NCBI RefSeq assembly: GCF_030682845.1
Contig: NZ_JAUXNK010000046.1
Span: 1 to 64,000, forward strand
Source: Methanolobus sp.
GTDB lineage: Archaea > Halobacteriota > Methanosarcinia > Methanosarcinales > Methanosarcinaceae
DNA length: 64,000 nucleotides
Reading direction: 5' to 3'
The position numbers were made by a program, and so were the translations under genes. Under the pieces are notes generated by a model that worked only from the letters and a program-made list of their open reading frames with translations, was not told where the DNA came from and did not search any database. This document shows, piece by piece, positions 1 through 7,754 of the stretch (position 1 is the stretch's first letter; every line of letters begins with the position of its first letter).

Positions 1-56
1 TGGTTACCGTAGCTTCCTATTATGGGATAGAGAGCCTGAAACATCTGCTGGAGTAG
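1..56 (+). CDS. 3' end of an unidentified gene cut by the window edge
   Basis: An open frame beginning at base 3 runs to a TAG at 54-56 and would encode a tail reading VTVASYYGIESLKHLLE. The composition looks protein-like, but 17 codons are too few to identify a family. It would be upstream of, and co-directional with, the riboflavin genes, separated from them by about 160 bases that contain a promoter. It could equally be a chance open frame. Confidence 0.3.
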   Translation, partial: VTVASYYGIESLKHLLE

Positions 57-177
57 TCATCTTCCTATCTATCTTTCTACGACCTGTGCCAGTTTCCCTT
101 TCGCATGAAAACCCAAAACCACTTTCCACCTCACAGGACGAAGCATTTTCTACCATCAAAACCTTTATCTCCCACTC

Positions 178-207
178 CTCATATATGAGATTCTACTCAT
201 ATTTGAG
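178..207 (+). promoter_or_regulatory. Tandem palindromes before ribK, probable autoregulatory operator
   Basis: CTCATATATGAG (178-189) is a perfect 12-bp palindrome and CTCATATTTGAG (196-207) is a one-mismatch copy whose centre lies 18 bp downstream, so the same dyad is repeated at nearly two helical turns. The pair ends 11 bases before the ribK ATG. The first palindrome could itself serve as TATA box, so a bound protein would block the promoter. RibK carries an N-terminal winged helix, and archaeal RbkR proteins are known as combined riboflavin kinase and repressor; assigning this site to RibK is inference. Confidence 0.6.
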
Positions 208-218
208 ATGGCAATACT

Positions 219-890
219 ATGTACAGGACCGAATCCCTCAAAAAACTGGCATTGCTTGGGGCAATTGGAAAGCCGGTCAAGATATCCTCCAGCGAGTTCA
301 CAAGGTACACCTCAACCAGCTCCAAGACGGCTGCCAGGGTCCTCAAACAGCTTGAGGATGAGCAGTATATAGAGAGGCAGATGGTGGCCGGAGGGCAGAT
401 GGTCCAGCTCAGGGAAAAAGGTGTGGACCTGCTCAAAAATGAGTATGTCGAATACAGTACCATCTTTTGCAGGGACCACAATGATATTGATCTTTACGGA
501 AATATCATTACAGGGCTTGGAGAAGGTCAATATTACATATCCAGGGAAGGTTACATGTCCCAGTTCAGGGACAAGCTGGGTTTTAAACCCTACCCGGGAA
601 CCCTTAATGTCAGACTCGATGGCCCGAGTGCGGAGATGAGGGACAGAATGGCTTTCATAAGGCCTGTAGTTGTCCACGGCTTCAGTGACGGCGAGCGCAG
701 TTTCGGGGGAGGCAAATGTTATCAGATAGAGATAGAGGGCATCAAGGGAGCGGTCATTATCCCGGACCGGACACATTACCCTGCGGACCTGCTTGAGATA
801 ATAGCCCCTGTGAAGCTGCGGGAAATGCTACGGATAAACGATGGCGACAAGGTCAGGATAGTGGTAAGGGACCCACAAAGGTGTGAATGA
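219..890 (+). CDS. ribK: CTP-dependent riboflavin kinase with N-terminal HTH regulator domain (RbkR type)
   Basis: Makes FMN from riboflavin using CTP, the archaeal route. Residues 1 to about 85 form a winged-helix DNA-binding domain (SKTAARVLKQLEDEQYIER is the recognition region). Residues from about 91 to 223 are the kinase domain, with GEGQYYIS at 101-108 and the PYPGTLNV motif at 124-131. The 223-residue length matches two-domain archaeal RibK rather than the short kinase-only form. Its stop overlaps the ribB start (ATGA), so the two are translationally coupled. The fused HTH and the palindromes just upstream suggest it represses its own operon, as described for RbkR in other archaea. Function confidence is high; the regulatory role is inferred. 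Confidence 0.93.
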   Translation: MYRTESLKKLALLGAIGKPVKISSSEFTRYTSTSSKTAARVLKQLEDEQYIERQMVAGGQMVQLREKGVDLLKNEYVEYSTIFCRDHNDIDLYGNIITGLGEGQYYISREGYMSQFRDKLGFKPYPGTLNVRLDGPSAEMRDRMAFIRPVVVHGFSDGERSFGGGKCYQIEIEGIKGAVIIPDRTHYPADLLEIIAPVKLREMLRINDGDKVRIVVRDPQRCE

Positions 891-1618
891 AGATGAGTTC
901 GGTTACAAACGGATACAGCGATAATATAAGCAAGGCTATCGAAGCCTTGCAAAATGGCAGAATGATACTTCTTTTCGATCTGGAAGGACGTGAGGCTGAG
1001 ACCGACTTCACGATCCCTGCAAAATCTGTCACCCCGGCTGATGTGAAATGGATGCGCAAGGATGCAGGCGGCCTTATATGTGTGGCTCTCGACCCCCACG
1101 CTTCAGAGAAACTAGGCCTGCCTTTCATGGCTGATATCCTTCGCGATGCAAGTCAGCGCAGTGAATCCCTGAACAACATCGTTGAAAAGGGCGGAGACCT
1201 CAAATACGATTCACGCTCCTCATTTTCAATCTGGGTCAATCACAGGGACACCCGCACAGGCATCCCTGACAACGACAGGGCGCTGACCATCAACAAACTG
1301 GGAGAGATAGTCGATCGGGCGCTGGATGGGGAAATTCCTGATTTTGGAAAAGAGTTCCGCACACCAGGACATGTTGCAACCCTGCGTGCAGCAAGGACTC
1401 TTGTTCATGAACGCATGGGTCAGACCGAACTATCCATTGCTCTTGCAAAGATCGCTGGCATAACTCCAGCCATGGTCGTATGCGAGATGCTGGACGATAA
1501 TACCGGACGTGCGCTTTCAAAAGAAGATGCTATTAAGTATGGAAAGGATCAGGACCTGGTCTTTGTCGAAGGCGGGGAAGTCGTTAAGGCTTATGATTTG
1601 TGGCTGAGCAGGGCCTAA
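887..1618 (+). CDS. ribB: 3,4-dihydroxy-2-butanone 4-phosphate synthase
   Basis: Converts ribulose 5-phosphate into 3,4-dihydroxy-2-butanone 4-phosphate and formate, the four-carbon precursor of riboflavin. The protein has the acidic metal-binding loop (FDLEGREAETD, residues 30-40), the substrate loop TRTGIPDNDRA (122-132) and the catalytic PGHVATLRA (160-168), followed by the typical R-x-G-x-TE-x-S segment (RMGQTELS). It is a stand-alone enzyme of 243 residues, without the GTP cyclohydrolase II fusion seen in many bacteria. The ATG overlaps the ribK stop. An internal ATG two codons later (893) is an alternative start. Confidence 0.93.
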   Translation: MKMSSVTNGYSDNISKAIEALQNGRMILLFDLEGREAETDFTIPAKSVTPADVKWMRKDAGGLICVALDPHASEKLGLPFMADILRDASQRSESLNNIVEKGGDLKYDSRSSFSIWVNHRDTRTGIPDNDRALTINKLGEIVDRALDGEIPDFGKEFRTPGHVATLRAARTLVHERMGQTELSIALAKIAGITPAMVVCEMLDDNTGRALSKEDAIKYGKDQDLVFVEGGEVVKAYDLWLSRA

Positions 1619-1667
1619 GCATCAGAAAGAGTGAAATACTGGTACGCGTATTAAGTATCATTCCCGC

Positions 1668-1745
1668 GGGATCGTAGGGTAGCCTGGTCCATCCTGTTAG
1701 GCTGGGGGTCTAGCGACCGGAGTTCAAATCTCCGCGGTCCCACCA
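1668..1745 (+). tRNA. tRNA-Pro (GGG anticodon), CCA encoded
   Basis: A full cloverleaf folds by hand: acceptor GGGATCG (1668-1674) with CGGTCCC, D stem GGGT/ATCC, anticodon stem TTAGG/TCTAG around the loop CTGGGGG (anticodon GGG), four-base variable loop, and T stem CGGAG/CTCCG around TTCAAAT. Discriminator A and CCA are in the DNA. The last part of the gene is duplicated about 100 bases downstream, as at integration sites. Confidence 0.95.
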
Positions 1746-1763
1746 TTTTAATCATTGGCTGTT

Positions 1764-1790
1764 GAGGTGTTACACGCAGTGTTACACCTC
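1764..1790 (+). repeat. 27-bp inverted repeat just after tRNA-Pro
   Basis: GAGGTGTTACAC and GTGTTACACCTC flank GCA, giving 12-bp arms with one T-T mismatch. The nonamer GTGTTACAC also reads as a direct repeat with a 12-bp period. It lies between the tRNA and its duplicated 3' end, so it may be a recombinase binding site or a terminator; no T-tract follows directly. Confidence 0.7.
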
Positions 1791-1822
1791 TTCTCGCGCT
1801 CCAGAAGCGTTATCTGGGTTGT

Positions 1823-1845
1823 AAATCTCCGCGGTCCCACCATTT
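1823..1845 (+). repeat. Duplicated 3' end of tRNA-Pro (att-like)
   Basis: Bases 1823-1845 are identical over 23 bp to 1726-1748, which covers the T-arm 3' half, the acceptor 3' strand, CCA and three flanking bases of tRNA-Pro. The copies are 97 bp apart. Integrating elements using tyrosine recombinases leave such direct repeats. No integrase or cargo remains between them, so this looks like an old att scar or a nested site. Confidence 0.8.
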
Positions 1846-1997
1846 ATTCACAAAAAATCCTGCTCAAAAAAGTATACTATAAGCCAGAAGTATACTGGCT
1901 TAAGATTTTGTCTTAAATTGTTCCCTTTTAATATATCCTGCTTTTCAATCCTGAAATACAACGCCAATGGCCCTGTACAGCAGTGATCTCCTGCTTA

Positions 1998-2177
1998 TCA
2001 ATACCTATTAGGCTTGCTGGGTTTATGGCTCTGGTAACATTCCCTGCAATACACGGGTCTGTCGGGATCCGGTAGAAAAGGAACTTCCGTTTCCTGGCCA
2101 CAGTCTGCGCACTTTGCCTTGTGCATCTCTCTTGGACCGCTCGGTCTGAAACCGCCACCACTTCTTCTGTCACTCAT
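1998..2177 (-). CDS. Small zinc-ribbon protein, 59 residues
   Basis: On the minus strand an ATG at 2177 opens a 59-codon frame ending in TGA at 1998-2000. The product starts MSDRRSGGGFRPSGPREM and contains CADC and CREC, separated by 17 residues, a CxxC-x17-CxxC zinc-ribbon arrangement. The basic, Gly-rich N-terminus and the short KPSKPNRY tail resemble small conserved zinc-ribbon proteins I know from methanogens, whose function is not established; nucleic-acid binding is a guess. An overlapping longer frame (1928-2173) in another phase lacks this pattern and is a shadow. The upstream gap holds the imperfect dyads GATCGACCGGTC and GATCGATCGGT. Confidence 0.8.
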   Translation of the reverse strand: MSDRRSGGGFRPSGPREMHKAKCADCGQETEVPFLPDPDRPVYCRECYQSHKPSKPNRY

Positions 2178-2313
2178 TATTTAATCCACCTATTTGATCG
2201 ACCGGTCAAAAAGAGCGCTATTAGGTGTATATTGTCCTGATGCATTCTGTAAGATCGATCGGTAATACTATTTAGACACCTCTGACTTAAAGAACTATTG
2301 TTACAGTGTCTAT

Positions 2314-2721
2314 TTAGGGTATAAGTATCTCATCAATCGCATGGATGATGCCGTTAGTGCACTCGATATCTGCTTCTATTATTTTCGCGCTATCTATTTT
2401 GAATACGCCGTTTGATGTTATCTTTAGTACCTTTCCGCTAACAGTCTCAAGCGAAGTAAGGCTCTGCAGGTCATTTGTTGTGTATTTACCTTTCACTATA
2501 TGATAATTGATTATCCCCAGCAGATACGGATGATCTTCGAACGATTCGTCTATCACTTCGGCAGGGATTGCTTCAAAAGCCGACTCTACAGGTGCGAACA
2601 CCGTATATGGTCCTTCCTTACTGTACTTTCCAGTAAGCTCAAGCACTTCTGCAGCTTTAACAAGGGTTGAGAATGAACCTTTCTTTCTGGCGGTGTCTAT
2701 CAGGTTATTCAATTCAGCCAT
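2314..2721 (-). CDS. FAS1 (fasciclin) domain protein without signal peptide
   Basis: A single FAS1 domain spans all 135 residues: the opening NNLIDTARKKGSFSTLVKAA, the central motif GPYTVFAPVESAFEAIP (H1 region), NYHIVKGKY, and the closing NGIIHAIDEILIP (H2 region) are all present. FAS1 domains mediate adhesion in secreted proteins, yet this one begins MAELNNL with no signal peptide or membrane segment, so it appears cytoplasmic or non-classically exported. Neighbours give no clear context. The family call is firm; the role is unknown. Confidence 0.9.
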   Translation of the reverse strand: MAELNNLIDTARKKGSFSTLVKAAEVLELTGKYSKEGPYTVFAPVESAFEAIPAEVIDESFEDHPYLLGIINYHIVKGKYTTNDLQSLTSLETVSGKVLKITSNGVFKIDSAKIIEADIECTNGIIHAIDEILIP

Positions 2722-2844
2722 TTTGTTTCTCCGGTTCTTAATTGTACCTTTACATTAAAAACCGGTTCGCTTTCAGTGCAGTTACAGACCAGACATCGAA
2801 AAGAATAAGAACGTTCCCCACAACTTCCATAAGGGTGATGATTT

Positions 2845-3753
2845 ATAGCAGCGGTTATAGTTGCCAGGGAGCTTGTCAAGAAATATAAGGACCTTGTTGC
2901 AGTAGACAATGTCAGCTTCACTATTGAGGAAGGTGAAATGTTTGGTTTCTTGGGGCCAAACGGCGCCGGCAAGACCACTACCATGCGCATGATCCAGTGT
3001 GTCTCTCCTCTTACATCAGGAAGCCTGGAGATATTCGGGCTGGATACCATGTCGCATCCCAGTGAAATAAAATCCCATATGGGCGTGGTTCCCCAGGAAA
3101 ACAATCTCGATATGGATTTCACCGTGTATGAGAACCTCCTTGTATTCTCAAGGTATTTTGACATACCCCGCGATGAAGCTGAAAGAAGGGCCAATGAACT
3201 GCTGGAATTCGTCCACCTGGAAGACAAGAAGGACACAATGACAGAGAGTCTTTCCGGAGGCATGAAACGCCGTCTTATCCTTGCCCGCGCACTTATAAAT
3301 CGTCCTAAAATGCTCATACTCGATGAACCTACGGTGGGTCTTGATCCCCAGGCACGCCATATGATCTGGGACAAGCTCCGTTCCCTCAAGAAGCAGGGAG
3401 TGACAATAGTACTGACCTCACACTATCTTGACGAAATAGAGAAGCTATGTGACAGGCTGGTTGTGATGGACTATGGTAAGATCCTCGTGGAAGGCAGTCC
3501 TGCGCAGGTCATTGAGAAATATGTTGGTTCAGGCATTGTGGAAGCTGAGCACAACCCGGAACTTATCGATTGCCTGGAGAAGAAGGAGGCAAACTATGAG
3601 GTTATAGGTGACCTTGTGCATATCTACACAGACAACCCTAAACAGATAGCAGAGTACCTGACAATGGAGTGCTCCCTTTCAAAGCTGAGTGCAAGGCCGG
3701 CAACCCTTGAAGACGTCTTTCTCAAACTTACGGGCAGGAGGCTCCGGGAATGA
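2845..3753 (+). CDS. ABC-2 type exporter, ATP-binding subunit (start codon problematic)
   Basis: DrrA/NodI-like ATPase that powers the permease encoded next. Walker A is GPNGAGKT, the Q-loop is VVPQENN, the signature LSGGMKRR and Walker B LILDEPTVGLD, then the switch histidine (TSHYLDE). The first ATG in frame (2938) would cut off the first strands and the A-loop (ARELVKKYKDLVAVDNVS), which are clearly coded from about 2863. No ATG, GTG or TTG exists between the TGA at 2839 and 2938; 2845 is an ATA about 6 bases after a GGTGA ribosome site. Either ATA/other rare start is used or one base too many lies in the ATGATTTATA stretch (removing a T gives an ATG start at 2838). Stop overlaps the permease ATG. 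Confidence 0.88.
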   Translation: MAAVIVARELVKKYKDLVAVDNVSFTIEEGEMFGFLGPNGAGKTTTMRMIQCVSPLTSGSLEIFGLDTMSHPSEIKSHMGVVPQENNLDMDFTVYENLLVFSRYFDIPRDEAERRANELLEFVHLEDKKDTMTESLSGGMKRRLILARALINRPKMLILDEPTVGLDPQARHMIWDKLRSLKKQGVTIVLTSHYLDEIEKLCDRLVVMDYGKILVEGSPAQVIEKYVGSGIVEAEHNPELIDCLEKKEANYEVIGDLVHIYTDNPKQIAEYLTMECSLSKLSARPATLEDVFLKLTGRRLRE

Positions 3754-4541
3754 GGATTTCCGAGTATTTCAGTCTCCCCAAAGTCAGCTCTAAGTCCTAC
3801 AAGGTCTGGCAGCGGAACAAGGACGTTTTCATGAAGGACATCAAGCTGAACTTCCTTCCTCCTTTCCTCGAACCTCTGCTCTACCTGGCGGCTCTTGGAT
3901 TCGGGCTTGGCAGGTTTGTCGAGGACATCGACGGCGTGCCATATGCAAATTTCATCGCTCCTGCACTCATAGCTATTTCCGTGATGTACGCATCGTTCTT
4001 TGAATGCAGTTACAGTTCCTATGTGCGTATGTACTACCAGAAGACTTTCGATGCTATTATCGCAACCCCTGTAACTATTGAGGATGTGATTGCCGGAGAG
4101 TTGCTCTGGGGCGCTACCAGGAGCATGATCAATGCGGCGGTGATGATACCTGTGATAGCACTGTTTGGCCTGATAGATATAAGGTATGCACTGTTGATAA
4201 TACCCTTCGCCTTCCTGGGAGGCCTGCTCTTTGCAGCAATAGGCATGTGTTTCACCGCAGTTACTCCCAATATAATGTCTATCAATTATCCTGTACTGCT
4301 TTTTATCACTCCTATGTTCCTGTTCAGCGGTACTTTCTTCCCCCTCAGCGCACTGCCTCTGCCCGTACAGTATTTTGCCATCGCCTTCCTTCCGCTTACA
4401 CACATAGTCAACGGTATCCGCCTGATCGGGTACGGGACACTTGAGCCTGTGCTCCTGTTCGATCTCGCATGGATTATAGTTGTCTGTGCAATCCTGCTCC
4501 TGGTGTCAATAAATATGATGAAGAAGAGACTTATCGTTTGA
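3750..4541 (+). CDS. ABC-2 type exporter, permease subunit
   Basis: Integral membrane partner of the preceding ATPase (ATGA overlap). About six hydrophobic segments: the first around LEPLLYLAALGFGLG, then FIAPALIAISVMYASFF, a pair near 130-175, LLFITPMFLFSGTFFPLSALP, and the last at IIVVCAILLLVSI before the basic end MMKKRLIV. The FSGTFFPLSALP-P...LPLTH stretch is the ABC-2/NodJ-type signature. Substrate cannot be told from sequence; DrrAB/NodIJ relatives export drugs, lipids or glycoconjugates. 263 residues is the usual length. Confidence 0.9.
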   Translation: MRISEYFSLPKVSSKSYKVWQRNKDVFMKDIKLNFLPPFLEPLLYLAALGFGLGRFVEDIDGVPYANFIAPALIAISVMYASFFECSYSSYVRMYYQKTFDAIIATPVTIEDVIAGELLWGATRSMINAAVMIPVIALFGLIDIRYALLIIPFAFLGGLLFAAIGMCFTAVTPNIMSINYPVLLFITPMFLFSGTFFPLSALPLPVQYFAIAFLPLTHIVNGIRLIGYGTLEPVLLFDLAWIIVVCAILLLVSINMMKKRLIV

Positions 4542-4618
4542 GCCTTTATTTATGGGAAGAATACTCCATTTCCATGAAACGTAGCGATATCTTGATAAAA
4601 TACATCACCGATTGTGTA

Positions 4619-5545
4619 ATGATGAAAAAAAGGATCACACTGGCATTTTGCATCCTTATGTTCGTTTTCCTTGCAGGGGGATGTATCGACGAGCTTGTTC
4701 CCGTTGATCAGCAGACCAGCATGGGAGACATATCTGTATATGAATTTGAAGCCTTTACCAATTATAGTTTTATCGATGAGGAGTTTATACCCACCTCCAC
4801 TTTCTATCTCACAGGAGAAGGACTCACAAAAGCAGTCTATATGGTAGAGAATGAGTCTGTGATAGATATAATCCCTCTTGAGGACCTGCGTTCTTCAAAT
4901 GAGGACCCTGTAAACAATATCGTGGTATTGGGTGATTATTCAAGTAACCTGGAAGCATCTGTCACGACCTTTATGAACCTTTCAAGCTCAGTTGAGCCTG
5001 CTTATATCAATTATACTCTTTCTGAGGACGTGATACGCGGACAAAAGCATATTTATATTACCTTCAGCGAACCAATTACCGGCTTTGTAGCGTTCACAAT
5101 GACCACCCCGCGCGGACAGGACTTTCTGCATATCACAACACCGCCTTCTGTCGTGCGCTTTGTTCTCCCTGAAGGATACACTACCGGTAATCCCCTTATC
5201 GGAAAGACAACCCCCGGACCTGATGATACTTACTATGATTCCTCTGGCAGGAAGAATCTGGTATGGGTGAATCAGGGGACAGCTACAGGCAGTATCACTG
5301 AAAGGTTACAGATCTTCTCTAACAATACTATCTCCCAGGTAAATCAGGCGCCAAGGGCAATAAGTATCAAGTACTACTCAGAGTCAGCTCCCATGGGCCT
5401 GATGGCTGCAGGCGGTATCCTTGGTCTGGCGGCATTCCTTGTACTTTCCAGGAGCAGACGGGAAAGAAAACGCCTTGCCAGAATAAGGGAAAGTGTTGAG
5501 GAAAGTTTCCCCGGTAAGGATAAAAATAAAAAAGGTAAGAATTGA
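4619..5545 (+). CDS. Lipoprotein with C-terminal membrane anchor, DUF5803-like
   Basis: Begins MMKKRITLAFCILMFVFLAGGC: a basic n-region, hydrophobic core and an LAGGC lipobox, so a lipid-modified, surface-exposed protein is expected. The middle is a beta-rich extracellular domain of about 230 residues, and near the C-terminus MGLMAAGGILGLAAFLVL forms a membrane helix followed by the highly charged tail RRERKRL...KDKNKKGKN. The architecture recalls DUF5803-type archaeal proteins, which I suggest without certainty. The frame is open upstream to 4469 inside the permease gene; the lipobox places the start at 4619 or 4622. It could belong to the ABC operon (78-base gap). Confidence 0.72.
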   Translation: MMKKRITLAFCILMFVFLAGGCIDELVPVDQQTSMGDISVYEFEAFTNYSFIDEEFIPTSTFYLTGEGLTKAVYMVENESVIDIIPLEDLRSSNEDPVNNIVVLGDYSSNLEASVTTFMNLSSSVEPAYINYTLSEDVIRGQKHIYITFSEPITGFVAFTMTTPRGQDFLHITTPPSVVRFVLPEGYTTGNPLIGKTTPGPDDTYYDSSGRKNLVWVNQGTATGSITERLQIFSNNTISQVNQAPRAISIKYYSESAPMGLMAAGGILGLAAFLVLSRSRRERKRLARIRESVEESFPGKDKNKKGKN

Positions 5546-5572
5546 TGAATTAATATCTTCAATTTGCTTTTT

Positions 5573-6313
5573 CTATAGTTCAAAGACCATTCCGTCATAG
5601 GCCAGAGGATAGTCCTCTACGGCCTCATCATGTGGTTTAAAGAAATGGCTCAGATGCGTGAACACCACATCCTTTGCTCCAGTCTCCCGGGCAAGGTCCA
5701 TTGCTTCGTCGGTGTTCATGTGCTTTTTGACCCCGACCGTCGGAGGTACTATCGCATCTGCTATAAGGAGGTCTGGGTTCATGATGTGCTGCATGCTTTT
5801 CTGTGGTATGTTCCTTTGGCAATCTCCCGTGATGACTACCTTCTTTCCTGCATGCCTGATGATAATCCCCACAGGTTTTTTTGCAGGCGGGTGCACCACT
5901 TCAAAGAGTGTGAATTCCAGTCCTATCAGATTAAAAGGCTTATACAATGGTATATTGTGCCTTTTGGGATGCATGAATTTCAGGTACTCGAAAATGTAAT
6001 CAAGGGTTTCCACTAATCCATAGACATCCACATTGTACTGTACCCTGTGGAATTCGGCAAAACCTGCAAAGTGGTCATAGTGGCCGTGTGTCCATATTAC
6101 ACCATCGATACGTCCTATATTGTTTTTCAGCATCTGGGTGCGAAGGTCGGGCCCGGTATCTATCAGGACCGCGCCCCTGTCAGACTCGACCAGTATTGCA
6201 GATCTGGTCCTCTGACTTCTCCCTCCCCGATATCCATCCTGGCATGTCGGGCAGTTGCATCCGATAACAGGTGTCCCTGTAGCATCGCCTGTGCCCAGAA
6301 GCGTTATTCTCAT
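5573..6313 (-). CDS. Metallo-beta-lactamase-fold phosphodiesterase, PhnP-like
   Basis: MBL-fold hydrolase with the HxHxDH motif (THGHYDHFAGF) and an N-terminal GTGDATGTPVIGCNCPTC segment, whose Cys residues match the extra structural zinc site of PhnP (cyclic ribose-phosphate phosphodiesterase). Later metal ligands are in VITGDCQRN and FTHLSHFFKPHDE. PhnP acts in phosphonate breakdown in bacteria, but no phn genes are near, so the substrate here is open; a cyclic nucleotide or phosphate diester is likely. The ATG at 6313 follows a GTGGTG ribosome site; GTG at 6322 is an alternative. It follows the AAA ATPase gene by 11 bases, so they form one transcript. Confidence 0.85.
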   Translation of the reverse strand: MRITLLGTGDATGTPVIGCNCPTCQDGYRGGRSQRTRSAILVESDRGAVLIDTGPDLRTQMLKNNIGRIDGVIWTHGHYDHFAGFAEFHRVQYNVDVYGLVETLDYIFEYLKFMHPKRHNIPLYKPFNLIGLEFTLFEVVHPPAKKPVGIIIRHAGKKVVITGDCQRNIPQKSMQHIMNPDLLIADAIVPPTVGVKKHMNTDEAMDLARETGAKDVVFTHLSHFFKPHDEAVEDYPLAYDGMVFEL

Positions 6314-6324
6314 GGGCACCACAT

Positions 6325-7602
6325 TTACATCGTAGCATCGTATTCGTTGGTCTTCAGCACAGCTCGCTCGTCAAACTTTGCAACAGCACTGATCAGGTCT
6401 TTCTGTGTAAGCTCCATGCGTTCGGTCATCAGCGCACTGAGCACACATTCCCGGATTATCATGCGAAGGTCGGAGCCGCTGTAGCCATGTGTGAGAGAGG
6501 CGACCTCGTGTGTGTCAAATTCTCCCTGAATCTCTTTCATAACGATGTCAAGTATCTTCTTGCGCATGTCCGTGTCCGGAAGCGGGAATTGCATAATGTC
6601 GTCAAAGCGCCTCCATGCAGCCGAATCAAGCATCTTGGGATGGTTGGTCGCAGCCAGCAGGAGCACACCGTCATTTGTAAGGCTGATGCCATCTATGGCC
6701 TTGAGCAATGTATTGACAGCTCTCTTAAGGGCAGCGTGCTCATCTGAAGAGCGGGTCTTTGCGATAAAGTCGAACTCATCAATGAAAAGTATGCAGGGGC
6801 TTAATCTTTTTGCAAGTGCGAACACTCTGTCGATGTTTTTGGCAGTCTCGCCGAGGTACTGGTCGGTTATCATGGACAGCCGCACTTCCACAAAGGGGAT
6901 GGCAAGATGCTCTGACATTGCCTTTGCCAGTGAGGTTTTTCCTGTCCCCGGCGGCCCTACCATGAGGATCTTGCCCACATCATAGAGGCCGATACGTTTC
7001 AGATATTCCCTGTATTGGATAGCCTTTACTATTTTTTTGACATCTTCTTCCTGGGCAGGTGTAAGGATAAATTCCTTAAGTGTCTGTCTGATGTCTTCGG
7101 GAGCGCTTATCTCGGCAAGTTTGACCATGTCCTCGCCACCCTCTTCCTTCTGTATTTCCATTATGAGGGATTCTATCCATTCCCTGTCAACTTCCTTGGG
7201 TCTGGCCTTAGACTTGGCAGTACCATAATCTGCACCCTGGACATGTTTCTTTTCGTAGTAAAAAGCAAGAGTGGGATTTTGGGCGATCTTATCCATTGCA
7301 TCTTCCTTTTTCTGGAACCAGTCCGCTCCGACTTCAAGGGCTGTGATCTTCACCGAGAATTCCATGTCGTCTATACTGACGAATGGCAGTGAGTTCAGCA
7401 TGCCATTGACCTTGCTGATCTCAAACATCTTTTCAATATCCAGTGTTTTCACCCTGATGGGTTTTGGGACCGTTCTCTGCTCCCTGCTCCAGTAATATTT
7501 ACGGATGTTCTTGGGGAGGTCATTTACATCCAGTTCCAGGTACTTGTTATATATTTGTGCAGTAAGCAGCAGTTCAATGATATCAGACGTTGTATCGGAC
7601 AT
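6325..7602 (-). CDS. AAA-family ATPase with unknown N-terminal region
   Basis: 425-residue single-AAA protein. The first ~170 residues are an unrecognised, charged N-domain (MSDTTSDIIELLLTAQIYNK...). The AAA module follows with Walker [10 protein letters not shown], Walker B ILFIDEFD, sensor 1 AATNHP, arginine residues in AAWRRFDD, and a helical lid with SGSDLRMIIREC (sensor 2). It is not the proteasomal ATPase: the coiled coil and OB domain are missing. It resembles the spastin/SpoVK-like group of AAA proteins found in methanogens and may unfold or remodel a partner. It is upstream of, and probably cotranscribed with, the PhnP-like gene. Client unknown. Confidence 0.85.
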   Translation of the reverse strand: MSDTTSDIIELLLTAQIYNKYLELDVNDLPKNIRKYYWSREQRTVPKPIRVKTLDIEKMFEISKVNGMLNSLPFVSIDDMEFSVKITALEVGADWFQKKEDAMDKIAQNPTLAFYYEKKHVQGADYGTAKSKARPKEVDREWIESLIMEIQKEEGGEDMVKLAEISAPEDIRQTLKEFILTPAQEEDVKKIVKAIQYREYLKRIGLYDVGKILMVGPPGTGKTSLAKAMSEHLAIPFVEVRLSMITDQYLGETAKNIDRVFALAKRLSPCILFIDEFDFIAKTRSSDEHAALKRAVNTLLKAIDGISLTNDGVLLLAATNHPKMLDSAAWRRFDDIMQFPLPDTDMRKKILDIVMKEIQGEFDTHEVASLTHGYSGSDLRMIIRECVLSALMTERMELTQKDLISAVAKFDERAVLKTNEYDATM

Positions 7603-7754
7603 GTTCTTACCTATAGAATGAACTTAAACTATGGATATGCAGGGTTTTGCAATCGTTGAGACATTATATATAAGGTCTCATTTCAAATATATCTTTTGTA
7701 TAGTAATTTAATACAATTTTTAATATCCCAAAACACGGACATCTTATTTTATTC

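Noticed and set aside
1764-1790. Reading the dyad after tRNA-Pro as a CRISPR repeat
   Set aside because: Only one unit exists and there is no spaced array; no CRISPR pattern was seen anywhere in the window.
1928-2173. 81-codon minus-strand frame
   Set aside because: It overlaps in another phase the zinc-ribbon gene at 1998-2177, which has clean CxxC pairs; the longer frame lacks any motif.
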